From Adiantum capillus-veneris (lineage: Eukaryota; Streptophyta; Polypodiopsida; Polypodiales; Pteridaceae): DNA of 64,000 nucleotides. The position numbers and the translations under genes were made by a program. Where the stretch lies: positions 35,864,469 to 35,928,468 of the forward strand of contig CM043942.1 in NCBI GenBank assembly GCA_014529385.2, given 5' to 3'. Of this stretch, positions 36,600 through 48,641 are shown one piece after another. How positions within the stretch are numbered: the stretch's first letter is position 1; every line of letters begins with the position of its first letter. Under the pieces are notes generated by a model, which ran no database searches, had not been told where the DNA came from, and saw only the letters and a list, made by a program, of their open reading frames with translations.

Positions 36600-37430
36600 T
36601 CACCTACAAACATATAGGTTTTTTGCACTAGTACTGGTATACTGATACTGATACACCAGAGAATCCTTTAAATTTACAAAAGACACTAAAAATTATGTCA
36701 CTCAAAAGGTGATATAATTCCCATTCATAGTACATAACAATCTTTATACACAAGTATTAAAATCAAGAATCTAAAAAAAGCCTACCATTTTCAAGCCAAA
36801 GGGACTTTAAAACCATAGTTGAGAAGGTAACCATCACCTAAGGGTCAAAAGAAGTAGCCAACTATTCCCATACCAGTCATACATCGACTTAGTATAGTCA
36901 TACATTGACTTAGTATAGTCAAGAACATGCATGAGTTCTATACTACTATATTGGTACTGGTATACTGGTACTTCTATATTGCAATACTGGTATATGTATA
37001 CCGATATTGGTCTCAGGTTTTCAGTGTTGGTACTAGTACTAGTAGTACTAGTGCCATAACAGTCATACATCGACTTAGTATAGTTAAACCACACATGAGT
37101 TCTATACTGCTATATTGGTATTGGTATACTGATACTGATCCACCAAAGAATCCTTTCAAATTACAAAAGACACTATGTCAATGAAAAGGTGGTATGATTA
37201 TCATTCATAGTACCAAAAAATCTTTATACACAAGTACTCAAATCAAGAGCCTGAAGATAAAAAGGTCCACCATCTTCAAGCCAAGGAACATTGTTACCAT
37301 AGTTGAGAGGGTAACCTTCACCTAAGGGTCAGAAGAAGTAACCAACTATTCTCATAACAGTCATACATCAACTTAGTATAGGCAAGAACATGTATGAGTT
37401 CTACTACCATATCAAAGGTGAATCACAACA
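36600..37430 (-). repeat. Inverted copy of the TACCAG-rich array
   Basis: Reverse-complement units of the 23.2-24.8-kb array: TACATCGACTTAGTATAGTC, AAGAAGTAGCCAACTATTCC and TTGGTACTGGTATACTGGTA. Within it, an ATTTACAAAAGACACTA and AAAGGTG block with flank recurs at about 36670 and 37160, so a ~490-bp segment is itself duplicated. Confidence 0.82.
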
Positions 37431-37779
37431 CAACCAAGTAGTTTGGACAGTTGTCCATATTGGAGACAAAGTCACATGAGATTGAGCCGGAGCAGCTAGC
37501 TCCACAATAGCTTTCTTGTCTTTGCCTTTTGCCATAGAGATAACAACACACACCCTTGCAATTTAAATCCTCACAATCTCAAGGTACATACACCTTTCAT
37601 AAGTACATACACACACCACAGATGCACACCTATACCAATGCTAAGTGAGCATGGAAGCCCACCTTTTATAGGCTTGGTGCCAGTAGCCATATTCCATTCA
37701 TAGCAGCAAAGTGGGTCCGTCTTTAAGAGGGCAAGGCGGGTCTGTCTTCAAGAAATGAAAGAACCAACATCGCCACTTC

Positions 37780-37828
<49 letters not shown>

Positions 37829-38160
37829 TGGGCTATAGTGCAGATGCCACAAGAGGGATCCATCGCGTCATCCAGCACATGAGGACACATTATACAGAGT
37901 CAATCCAACTTGTCTCAAACCCACTATCTTCCTTAACTCACTAGGTGTTAGGTACAATATATTACACAACCACCCAAAGTTTTCTTATTAAGAATTTCAC
38001 CTTGTAAATACAAACCTCTTATTTACAAGAGATTTCTTAGGTCAATACAAGATATTGAGATTAATCCCCACCTAATCACACCGAGGCCGTGGCAACAAGC
38101 CATTCCCATTTCCAAAAGGAATTTAATCCTTGTATAAACAACAGCGTGTGGATATTCATG
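37431..38160. other. Unassigned spacer
   Basis: No supported gene. It contains a (CA)n array at 37782-37826. Near 37650-37740 a short imperfect GGGTC(C/T)GTCTT repeat is present. Confidence 0.45.
37782..37826. repeat. (CA)n microsatellite
   Basis: About 22 CA units. Confidence 0.97.
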
Positions 38161-38292
38161 TGTTTACATGTGTGTCCATGTGTGGATTTACATGCTTGTT
38201 TGTGCCTGTGTGTGTGTATGTGTGTGTGCACGTGTGTATGTAATTGCACATATGTGTATGTGTGAAGGTGAGCACTATGACTGTATCTGTGT

Positions 38293-38401
<109 letters not shown>

Positions 38402-38599
38402 TGTCAAAGACCATTTTGCCTCTCAAAGTACATATTCGCATGTATGAATCTCTTGTGATTTTTCATGTACATATATATGTATATGTATATTTATCAGTAT
38501 GAAAGTATGTGCGTGTGTGTGTGTGGGTATTGCCACGTGTATGTGCATGTGTGCACACCATCCTCGTGGCCAAGGCTATGGCCCCTAAGGGGCCTAGGA

Positions 38600-39170
38600 A
38601 AATCTGAGACCCGTACTAGTATACCTATATACATATACCAGTATTGCAATATAGAAATACCAATATACAGATGCCAGTATAGCAAAATAGCAGTCTAGAA
38701 CTCATGCATATTCTTGACACTATGAAGTCGTTGTATGGATGTTATGGTACCAGTACTACCTATACCAGTACTAGCACTAAAAATACGAGACCAGTACCAA
38801 TATACATATACCAGTATTGTAATATAGTAGTACCAATATTACTATAGCAGTATAGAACTCATGCATATTATTGACTATATTAAGTCGATGTATGACTGTT
38901 ATGGGTATAGTTGGCTACTTCTTCTGGCCCTTATCTTATGAAATCTTGTAAAGCACAAGGGGCTCCATATGGTTTTCCCCTCGTAAATGAAACCATCTCT
39001 AAATATATGATTAGCTTTACCTTTTTTATTATTTATCTTTGAAAGAATCTAGTTGGGCGACATCTATAACATGTGGGATACTCATGCATCACCTGCATAC
39101 GGTAGCAATGCTAACTAAAACTTGTGTTGTTTCCATGGCTCTCCCACCTGAGAGTAAACCATTGTCTCTC
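38600..39170 (+). repeat. TACCAG array fragment and segmental duplicate, copy 2
   Basis: This is the direct counterpart of 24430-24995. It begins in the array and continues through the shared unique flank AAGCACAAGGGGCTCCATAT to the CCATGGCTC-CCCACC-GAG block. There the hairpin repeat interrupts the match. Confidence 0.85.
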
Positions 39171-39480
39171 TCCCTTCTCTTACAACTGACGCCCCGCATC
39201 ATTGCTAGTATCATGTTCTTTTCCTCTCTCCCTACTGTTGTGTTTCCAACAGACGCCCCGCATCAATGCTATCGTACTATCATACTTATCTTCTAACGCT
39301 CCTTGCGATGCCATGTGCCACATGGCACAAGCTAATGCAAGGAGCATTCCAGAAGGGGGGATGGAGGCCAAGCGATTTCAAATTTTCCATCCTGCTCTCT
39401 CCTTTCCCCCATACGTTCTTTCCCATCACAAGACTCTCCCACCCAAGAGCAAACCATTGTCTCAAGCAAAGAAGGTGAGC
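39165..39480 (+). repeat. Dispersed hairpin repeat, copy 3, with ~30-bp flanking duplication
   Basis: The hairpin is AACGCTCCTTGC...GCCATGTGCCACATGGC...GCAAGGAGCATT at about 39294-39348. The block CTCCCACC-(T/C)-GAGAG-AAACCATTGTCTC occurs before (about 39141-39171) and after (about 39433-39463) the repeat but only once at the homologous place 24963-24992. The insert is therefore bracketed by a ~30-bp duplication. Confidence 0.8.
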
Positions 39481-41091
39481 AAACAATCAAGCTCATTAAC
39501 CTCTGCAATAGACATAAATATCTGGCAAAATTTTGGCAGAGTCTCCTTTGTAACTTGAGAAAAAAACTCAAAAATAAACCACAATGGAGACAACAACAAA
39601 TGCCCAAATGGCCAATCTGAGAATGTACTTATCTGGAATCACCTCACAAAGTCATACACAGAGACAAACAGCTCTAGCCGAAGTATCACTCAATGGTGCC
39701 ACATATATGTGAGTGAAAAATTGCTCCCAAAATGTGTCAATGAATGAACAATGTGCCAGAAAACTGTAGCATACACAACCTGTGTAAAAGTGGGAATCAA
39801 AACTCAACCACTATCAAGAGTAACAAGAACTGTACTTGTAGAGTAACACAAGCTCGTGTATGGCTGAAAATTATGGGTGTAAATCAGCCTCAAAACAGCC
39901 CCAAATTCATCTCTCAAATAGCTGAAGAAACCACCAGGTCACAACTTTGCCGCAAGTTAGCTTAGAATTGAGCCATACATAGGCACCTGCAAAGAGGGGA
40001 CGATAGCTGAAAATTTCAGCTCACAAATGACTCTCAAACCTGTAAACCTGTCAATGTGAGAGCTAAGCTCGATCACAAACTATGGCAAGAATCTGGGAAA
40101 ATTTGGCAGAGTTTTCCCTAAAAATTGAGCAAAAACTCAAGTACAATCTCTACCATAAACCGTAACACTACTCAATGCCCATGAGAAGAAATGCCAAAAT
40201 GGCTCCACATTTTTACATACAATGGCAATCCGCACTCAACGTACATCCACGGAGTGACCGCGCATAAGCAAGTACAAAAAGAGTTGCAATCCAAAAACTT
40301 GATTAATGTGAAAACAACACTCTCAAGAGAGCTCACCGGCACTTGAAAGTGCTCGCCAAAATGCATGTACAATGGGCATCAACCATGTGCCATCACCATA
40401 TGCAAATCAATCCGCAAAGACCACGAATCTAAGCACAAATCAGTGCCAAAGTATCCTTTAAAAACCTGTGAAACTTCGAAGCTCCACATGTGTGCTGCGC
40501 TCCTAAAACCGTGTCTCTCAAGAGACCACTTCGATGGTGTGTAAGCGCCTCTGTGACTCTTTGCTCAAATCTACCAAAAAAAACCTCAAACGACAAGCTC
40601 TGCACAAGCTAAAATTTCATTTTCACCTCAGAATGTATGCACCCAATTGAAGCATTTTTCGTGCTTCAACAAAAAGTACATCAAACTCGCACTATGCGAA
40701 AACAAAAAAACTGTAATTTCTATATACAGTCAATTGAGCTGATTATCAGTAAAACGGTGAGGAATGTGCGAAAACTTTCTTCGGCAAAGTTGTAGACCGC
40801 GTCGCAACAGATGCGCTCGCGGGTAGAATATTTAGATCTGCCTTCTACAAGGAGAAAAATGAATTTAAAAGCAGTGCTGCTGTGCACACACACTGTCTTT
40901 CGAGCTTCCACAAGAGCAAACATCACTCTCAATTGAGCTCACAAGATCCCATTGCATTCTCATAAAGCTTCTAAGCTTTCTTGATCTCTCCATCGCCGCC
41001 AAGCTCAAGCCGCCATAGCCGACCTCCGTCGCTTCCGTCGCGTTGGGAAGCCGTTGCACACGCCGTTCGCCGCCGTGACTCTTATACCAAT
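39480..41091 (-). mobile_element. Element C leader/internal region (Copia-like, coding part missing)
   Basis: The minus strand carries leader-like sequence next to a primer site: TGGTATAAGAGTC at about 41077-41089, adjoining an LTR. The GGCAGAGTCTCCTTTGTAA block (about 39535-39553) also occurs in the family A leader (about 7385-7403), and a diverged second copy is near 40107. No gag or pol motif is readable, so the element is truncated or a long non-coding derivative. The left boundary near 39480 abuts the hairpin repeat flank. Confidence 0.5.
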
Positions 41092-41140
41092 TGTGGAGGA
41101 ATGGATCGTGGGCATGCGTGTGTGCAGCAAAGATGGACAA

Positions 41141-41211
<71 letters not shown>

Positions 41212-41374
41212 TACGACACAGGGATGTGGGGTTGAGCTCCCAAATCTCACTGTATGAGCACAATGTGAGAGTGAGTGAGAGCTCTTTATTCTTTGTATGT
41301 ATAAAGAATAAGGAGATAAATGTGGCCGGCGGACAGGTGCAAAGCACGGTGAGGCACACAGCCTTTACCTAACA
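41092..41374 (-). repeat. Element C LTR
   Basis: TGTGGAGGAATGG...TTTACCTAACA, 283 bp, next to the primer site. Its end (TTTACC-AACA), its internal (GA)n at about 41142-41205 and the hairpin at 41283-41312 parallel the LTRs of element B, so the two families are related. No second LTR was found. Confidence 0.65.
41142..41212. repeat. (GA)n microsatellite in element C LTR
   Basis: About 32 GA units with one AA interruption at the right end. Confidence 0.97.
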
Positions 41375-41558
41375 CACTTCACACAACCCACAATCACATC
41401 AAACTTCACCACTCTCCTATAACACGTGAAAAGATAGCATCCCTTCATAACAAAATGTATATGTTGACTTTGTTCCAGGATCAAAAAAGCTACTGAAAAG
41501 AACTCAAGCTCACCCAGTTATCCTCAAAAGATGTCTACAAAATGACTGATGATGAATT
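41375..41558. other. Unassigned spacer
   Basis: Nothing recognised between the element C LTR and the unrecognised gene-like segment. Confidence 0.4.
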
Positions 41559-42160
41559 TTGTTTGTGCCAAGCTTTCAAGATCTTGTTACTTCTCTTCGC
41601 TTGCTCCTACCTTATCTTGTCAACAATAAGAGGGATGGCACCTTAATCAATGGGCTCGACAGTGTATTCTTTGGTGCGATAAATTCAAGTACTACCAGTG
41701 CATTTGCAGCTAACTTCAATGCAGTTTCCAATGAAGCCAAAGGGGTGTGATTTTTGGTGACATTTTCTCCTCATCTTGTGCAGCTCAATCCAACCATGAG
41801 GCCATCCACCATCCACATGCAAGCACCTTCCAGCTTTGAATTAAGATTGGAATTAAAGAATATAAGAATGTCCCATAGCCCCTCAAACACTTCTTTGCAA
41901 GTCTCCAAAGCAGCTTTGGTTTCAACAGAGATGGCTTTTCCTCCCAAAACTGTACAAATTGTATGACAAAACTTACTAAATCCCTCCATAGTATCATCAC
42001 CTTTGACTTTGCTAAGAACAAACTCAACCCTAGTCCTAAAACTCTTCATATGGCGTGACCATCTTCCCGAGGGTGAAGGCAAACAGGGAGAGCAAGTGGA
42101 TGGTGGGAAAAGAAGCAGTTTGCGGTGGCTTGCAGACAAGGTGGTAGGGGGGGCTGCCCA
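41559..42160 (-). pseudogene. Gene-like segment, unrecognised family
   Basis: Minus frame 41771-42160 reads [20 protein letters not shown], then [20 protein letters not shown] and AALETCKEVFEGLWDILIFF. Beyond a stop, another frame continues PLASLETALKLAANALVVLE and FIAPKNTVSSPLIKVPSLLL. Both parts have amphipathic, protein-like composition. No start codon context, splice site or family could be assigned. It could be a decayed single-copy host gene fragment. I would not name it. Confidence 0.35.
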
Positions 42161-42163
42161 ACG

Positions 42164-42273
<110 letters not shown>

Positions 42274-42344
42274 CAGGACTTGAGTTCAACTCTCCTGGTC
42301 GGATATATCTTTAAGGTCTGTTGGGATAATTTCCTACGACGTGA

Positions 42345-42400
42345 AAATTCTCTTCTTCTTCTTCTTCTTCTTCTTCTTCTTCTTCTTCTTCTTCTTCTTC

Positions 42401-42457
<57 letters not shown>
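42345..42457. repeat. (TTC)n-(CT)n compound microsatellite
   Basis: About 18 TTC units (to ~42402) pass into about 27 CT units. The order mirrors the (GA)n-(GAA)n array at 25189-25284 on the opposite strand. Confidence 0.97.
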
Positions 42458-42459
<2 letters not shown>

Positions 42460-44560
42460 GGCTGGTTATTTTCATTGTTATGAAGCTTATATGCTAGACA
42501 TTTTCACGAAAGATGTGATTGAATAGCAGAATGGGCATGGCTTGGGCAGCAGGTGGCAAGTGTGAGGACGTGACAAAATTGAGGAATGCACATGTGTGGG
42601 CAAGGTAGTGTATCTAGTCAACGTGAGTCGAATACAAATAAAACGCAAGGCATACAAATGGACCTCGTTAGCCATCCCTTGGAGGTCAAGGGTATCAAGA
42701 CAAACACTGTCAGTTTGCAAAAGCAAAAGGTGAAGAAAAGATGATGCTTCCGACTCTCATTTCCTTGGCTTGGGGGTCAGGGGGTGGGTTGTGGCAGGGC
42801 CTCCTCCTTGGTGGCAACCTCAACTCACGCTGTGTGTCTCGATGTTATCCATGGTCTAAGGGTGGTTCCCTTTATCAGCTTATGTACGAGGTGATCCTTT
42901 GGATTGGTGGTTGGTAGGTGCCATGGCTCGGGTGGAGCATGGCCTTCATTGTGACTTTTTGTTTTTTATTAATATATAAATATATTCACTATTGTGAGTT
43001 TGGTAAAAAAAGGATCTAATATGTTTGAAGAAAAAGCAACTCAAGGGGCACAAACTTTTGACTGCGTTGTGTGGGAAATCGTTTTTGTTTTTGGCTGAAC
43101 TCACAATATGTGAGTGATGTTATAATAAATAATCACCAAAATTTACAAGCCAAAACTCTGCTCAGAACCGAGCCATGGTATCAAGATAACCAGTCCGCAT
43201 AACCATATAGATCAAGTATATCAGCTAAAAAAGGGGAGCCACATGTCAACCAAACAATATCCAAATATATGGCTGAACAGGGTGCCATCCTTGATACCAG
43301 AACAAAAAGTTACATGCCGAGAATGTGTCTGGGCCCATAGTCCCCATCACCCAGCTAAGACTCAGGAGGTGCCACCACAGGAGCTCTTCTGCCACCAAAT
43401 TGCACCATGCCTCAAGAGTCCAGAGCCAAAATGAATCAGGCATGCATCCCAATAAGATTCAAAAATTACCACCATTAAACCAGACCCGATCGGGTCTCCA
43501 ACAGCCAAACTTCAACCACGATGAACTAGCAAGTGCACTAAGAAACAACAACACAAGTAACAGGTCACCAACAGGCAAGCAGAGAACCAAGAACTACCAG
43601 ACTCGAAGGTGTCTGCTATGAAAAGAACCAGAACACACTCCGCAGGCCCCAACCAAAGCCCAACCAATGCCATGCAGGCCAATACAAGAGGGGGGCCAAG
43701 TCCCAAACCACACACCGAACCGAAACCACCACAAAGCAAAGATTTCCATTCCTCATATCCTATAAAACCATCACGACAAGGACATGAACCAAGACAAGCG
43801 AGCAGGTTTCTCCCCGAATTGAGGGAGGGGTTGTCACAAAAAGTAAATTCATTAGCTGAGAGAGGGAAGAAAGGAAAAGGGAAGGGTGCAGGGTAAGAAA
43901 GGAAAAAGAAGAAGGAAGGGGGAGGGGGGGGGGGGCACATGAGTTTTTTCTTTAAAATGTTGAAGGCCACCATATACCTCATCATAGGCTTGTAACCTAG
44001 TGGTTTATCTAAGCCTTGCTCCTTCAACGTGATGGGTTCAAATGCAGTAATGAAAATTGAAATAAGAAGTGGTAAAAGTTAGCCTTTGAATTGAAGAGTG
44101 GGTGGAGATTCTGAAGCACCTTGTGAAGATTCCACATAATGAAAATTGAAGTTGACATAGTAGGTGGCCAAAACACTCTACTATTGTGTTGCACTTAAAC
44201 AAAAAATATCATTTCATTATAGATTGCGCTTGTTAAACATTCCATGGAATCTTTTTGCAACCCAACAACCTCTTGTAAGGGTTGTTTCATGTGATCATAT
44301 TTTGACTATGTCAAAATAGGACTTGACTTCAAGCATGTTTGTGCCAATATATACAACTATGCAATTTCCCTCTCACATCATACGAAGGATACATCATCAA
44401 CTATTTCATGCAATGAATGATGAACCTCAACTAGGATCAAAATTGTCATTTGTTTTTGCATAACATGTTGTTGGCAAAAAACTCAGCACTATAAAAACCC
44501 ATAGTGAATTGAACTAAAATGTCAGGTGATGCCACAAAGATACCTCGCAATTATTGTAAG
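42458..44560. other. Unassigned region, no supported gene
   Basis: The longest frame (43512-44027, minus) is driven by a C/T-rich run around 43860-43935 (Pro and Phe runs) and looks spurious. The region contains a poly-G run near 43921-43935. No RNA gene, LTR or domain was found. Confidence 0.4.
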
Positions 44561-44633
44561 TGATAGGGTGGGTGAATCAATGTAGCATTCATGGCTGTGG
44601 TTGCATCATAGCCAATAGATTATTAGATAGGTG

Positions 44634-45376
<743 letters not shown>

Positions 45377-45527
45377 CGCTGTGTTGTTGTCATTCAAATC
45401 GTTTTTGTCCACATTCTAGCCGCTCGAAGCTAGGTGGTGTCCCGTGTTCACTTCTCGTGATGATTTCTGTGTGTTGGGCCTGGCGTTGAGGCCGTTGAGG
45501 TCCATTTTTGCACTTGCGCTTGTCATT

Positions 45528-45541
45528 TGGTGCCCCCACTG
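45528..45541 (+). promoter_or_regulatory. Possible primer binding site of element D
   Basis: CATTTGGTGCCCCCACTG resembles the LTR end plus primer site of many plant Gypsy elements (CA, two bases, then TGGxGCC). An LTR would then end at 45525. No matching LTR elsewhere in the window confirms it. Confidence 0.4.
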
Positions 45542-46862
45542 AGGAGGGCTTACAACACTAAAAATGATGCACGTAGTCGACCATGGATGAGTGGCTGTAG
45601 GAATTCTCCAATTGGAGAATAGAGGAGGAAGAAATTGAAGAAGCACTAAGAGCCTTCATCAAAGTGCTGTTGTCGGAATACACTGTCGTCGACATCCAGG
45701 AAGTAAGTTCTCCATCTCGCATCTCTCATTCTAACCGTGAATCAAGAGCCACCCAAGGGAGGGCAGCAGGCTGCTCTCATTGCCGTCACCCACCGCACTC
45801 TATCAATGAGTGCCATCAACGGAAGTAAAGGAGAAACAAAAATCCTCTACATCGATGTCCAACGCAAAGAAATCATCCATATTAAAGAAGGAAAGAGTTT
45901 AGTAAAGCCTCTCTTCCCCAAGGAATCTGAAAATAGAAGTGTAGCCTCTGCTCCTAAGTGGCCCAAAGGGGTTGTTCGTGCCAAGGGAAAAGAAGGGCTA
46001 GGCGAATTCTAAATCACATGACTCCCAAGGAAGGAGAAACACCTGGTCACACGAGTGCTTTGAGTTCAAAAAGTAGAATCGTACCTAGGCTACCAAAAAG
46101 AAGGTCATCCGAAGAAAAGCGACGAAAGATCGCCTATTGATTTGCGACACGCATGCCAGTGCTACCAGTTCACTTCGATAACCCTAAAGAGGAGGTGATA
46201 AGGAGGTTTCTATGCCCTAGAGAGGAGTGGTTTGGCTACTGTCCTTGCTATTTTGGAAGGCGGGTAGAGGGTCTCTCTTCTCTCCCCGTACAACTCATCT
46301 TGAAGGAACTGTCTACCATGGTTGAAACCCAGTGGGCCGGAGATGAGCTACAATTAAATGGTGTGGAATTCATGCAACGAGCACGTTAACTACTTGCAAT
46401 TGTTGCTAGCTAAAGGGCTAGGAGTAGTGAAACACGTCGCCATCACTCCATATGTGCCGAGCAATGAAGGGAAGGTGGAGCCTATGAAGGGCGATGACCT
46501 CCTGTGGATGTGCCGACTTATCAACACCGGCATGGTAAGGGTATAAGTGAGTACTCTACACTTTGCGCATCATGGATAACGGACCAACCGCTTTTCTGTT
46601 TGTAGATAGGAAGATCTTCTATCAGCAGAAGATCGTGTTTTTATTTGGTGTTGCAGTGCTAGGAGAGATTCTTAGCTCTCCAAATCCCATTATCCTCCCC
46701 GTGTTGGATTACCATCACTCCTTTAATGTTTCAATTTTCATCCTGTTTTAATCTATCCACCCAACCTTGTAAGAAGCCGCTATAAGCCGCTAAGCTACTT
46801 GTGTGTTTTTTTTTTTAAAGAGAAAAAAAAAAGAAAAAAGAGTTGAAAAATCGTGTTTTGCA
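45542..46862 (+). other. Element D leader, unrecognised frames
   Basis: Short plus frames (45737-46012, 46153-46389, 46358-46546) have no domain that I recognise. Their position between a primer-site-like sequence and gag suggests leader or a decayed upstream ORF. Confidence 0.3.
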
Positions 46863-47710
46863 ATGGCAATTGTTTCCTTCCCAACCTTCACAGGTAAGGT
46901 GGGGGAAGATGTTTTGGATTTCTTAGATAATGTTGAAATAGCATGTGTCGTCTCTCTAGAAGGGATGATGATGCTTGACGTCTACGTATTTTTCCATTGT
47001 TAATGAAAGTGGAAGCAAGATCATGGTACAACGCCTTGGTGCAAGCAACCAAGGAGAGGTGGGACCTTCTAAGAGTAGAATTTCTAAGGTGCTTTGGAGG
47101 AGGCACCACATCACAAAAATTGTGGCAATTGCTGATGGAGTTGAATCAAGGAAGTATGGTTGAATATGCAGCATACGAATCGAAGTTCGTGGATCTATGG
47201 GGACAATGGGTTGCATCGCTGAGGGAGGGCGAAGGGGCACCCGATTTCCTAAAGAAAGACCAATTTGTGGTTGGTTTATGGCCAATTCTTAAAGAGAAGG
47301 TGAAGGGAAGGTTTCTTGCTACGTATGAGGTAGTAGTTGAAGTAGCCCGCCTTAAAGATAAGAAATTGCATCTACAAGCCAGAACTACCGAGGAAGAGGA
47401 ACTGGGTTAGGCCTAACCACACCTAGTCGCACCTGTAGGGAGCAGTCGTCCAGAGGAATCAGTCATAGGAACCGGTTGAAGATCAACAAGACCTGCTCAA
47501 CTAAATCACCAACCAGTTAGAGAATCTTTCAGTACATCTGGTGCAGCAAGGGCATGCACCTGCATCTAGAGCAAGGAAGAGGGCAGCAAAGAAAAAATCA
47601 AGACTACCAATGTTACAACTATGGAGAGGATGGCCATGGCATGTACTATTGTCCTCATCCAAGAACGAAAAACTTGAATAGAGACATAAGGCAGAATCAC
47701 ATTTCTTCAC
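46863..47710 (+). pseudogene. Element D gag (Ty3/Gypsy-type)
   Basis: It starts MAIVSFPTFTGKVGEDVLDF, then DNVEIACVVSLEG. After a frame change near 46960 it reads ARSWYNALVQATKERWDLLR and then FLRCFGG...YAAYESKFVDLW and FVVGLWPILKEKVKG, which fits the retrotransposon gag family of Gypsy elements. The zinc knuckle at 47611-47652 reads CYNYGEDGHGMYYC: the second Cys is Tyr, so zinc binding is lost. Pol does not follow; the sequence switches to LINE-4 near 47740. Confidence 0.75.
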
Positions 47711-47755
47711 CAAGGAAAGAAACAACTAAGCTGAGCTAGTCCTGAGGCCACTCTG

Positions 47756-48637
47756 TCAGCAGGAGAATCCTGCATGTCCAAGCTCTGCCCAAAGAGCCTC
47801 TACTCGCTCTCTGAGTGCAGAGTCCAGTAAGACCCTCTCACGGATGCGTAGCATTGTGCTCCCCCGCCTCTGCCTATCTATCATTGTGAGGATCACTGGT
47901 GCATGGTCCGAGAAGGCAGTCCCTGCCAGGATGCCAATTTTCCCACCCGAGTCACAGAAAAAGTCACTAGTGTAGAAGCGATCTATCCACAATAGATTCA
48001 CTCCTCCCACTTTGCGGTCCGAAAGAGAGAAGGCCAGGCTGTCTGGGGGCCTCACAAAGCTAGAGTGCTGCCACACATCCAAAACCCTCGGAGTCATACA
48101 AAACCTCTCCCAAGCTGCCAGCTCAACTCCCTGCACAGTAGCGTGGCTACCACCAATCATGTCAGAAGGGTCCTCCAACATGTTGAAGTCACCCCCAATG
48201 CACCATTGCTCTGCTTGCGTTAGAGACTCAACACTCTGTGACCAAAACTCTGCTCGTGCACTCGCCACATTGGGCGCATATATGTTCAAGAAGCCCACAA
48301 GGCAACCCTGAACCTGCATAGTGATCCACTGAGCCCTTCCTGGCACAATATTCCCTCTGCCCACAATGGCCTGCTGTAGAGACTCCGCAATAGTCATACA
48401 TACCCCACCCTGGATGCCTCCAGGTCCAAAAGCAACTCACCAAAAAGTCTCATAGCGACCACGCAAAATCTCGCCACAACACCGAATGTGGCTCTCACAA
48501 AGATGATGCTCCTATAGCATAAGAATGTCAATCTCACCACCCACAAGGCATCTCTGCAGCCCCTGACGCACTTGACCCCTCTGTCACTGAAACTGGGGCC
48601 CTCCTAATCCGTGCACATTCCATGAGATGATCCTCAT
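47756..48637 (-). pseudogene. LINE-4 ORF2 endonuclease domain
   Basis: ORF2 starts at 48637 with MRIISWNVHGLGGPQFQ, the standard beginning of plant L1 ORF2. It continues EIDILML, stop, EHHLCESHI (LxxQE block with Gln replaced by TAG), GGIQGGVCMTI, YAPN, CIGGDFNMLEDPSD (catalytic GDFN), RFYTSDFF and GTAFSDHAPVIL (SDH). A frameshift near 48420-48440 joins the first and second parts. Nicking motifs are otherwise intact. The sequence ends about 45 codons after SDH. Confidence 0.85.
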
Positions 48638-48641
48638 GGAG

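Noticed and set aside
43140-43190. GAGCCATGGTATCAAG as an LTR primer site
   Set aside because: No LTR edge lies next to it and the complementarity stops after TGGTATCA.
43512-44027. 171-codon minus ORF as a possible gene
   Set aside because: Its N-terminal half is Pro and Phe runs from a purine/pyrimidine tract, and no motif or homologous block is recognisable.
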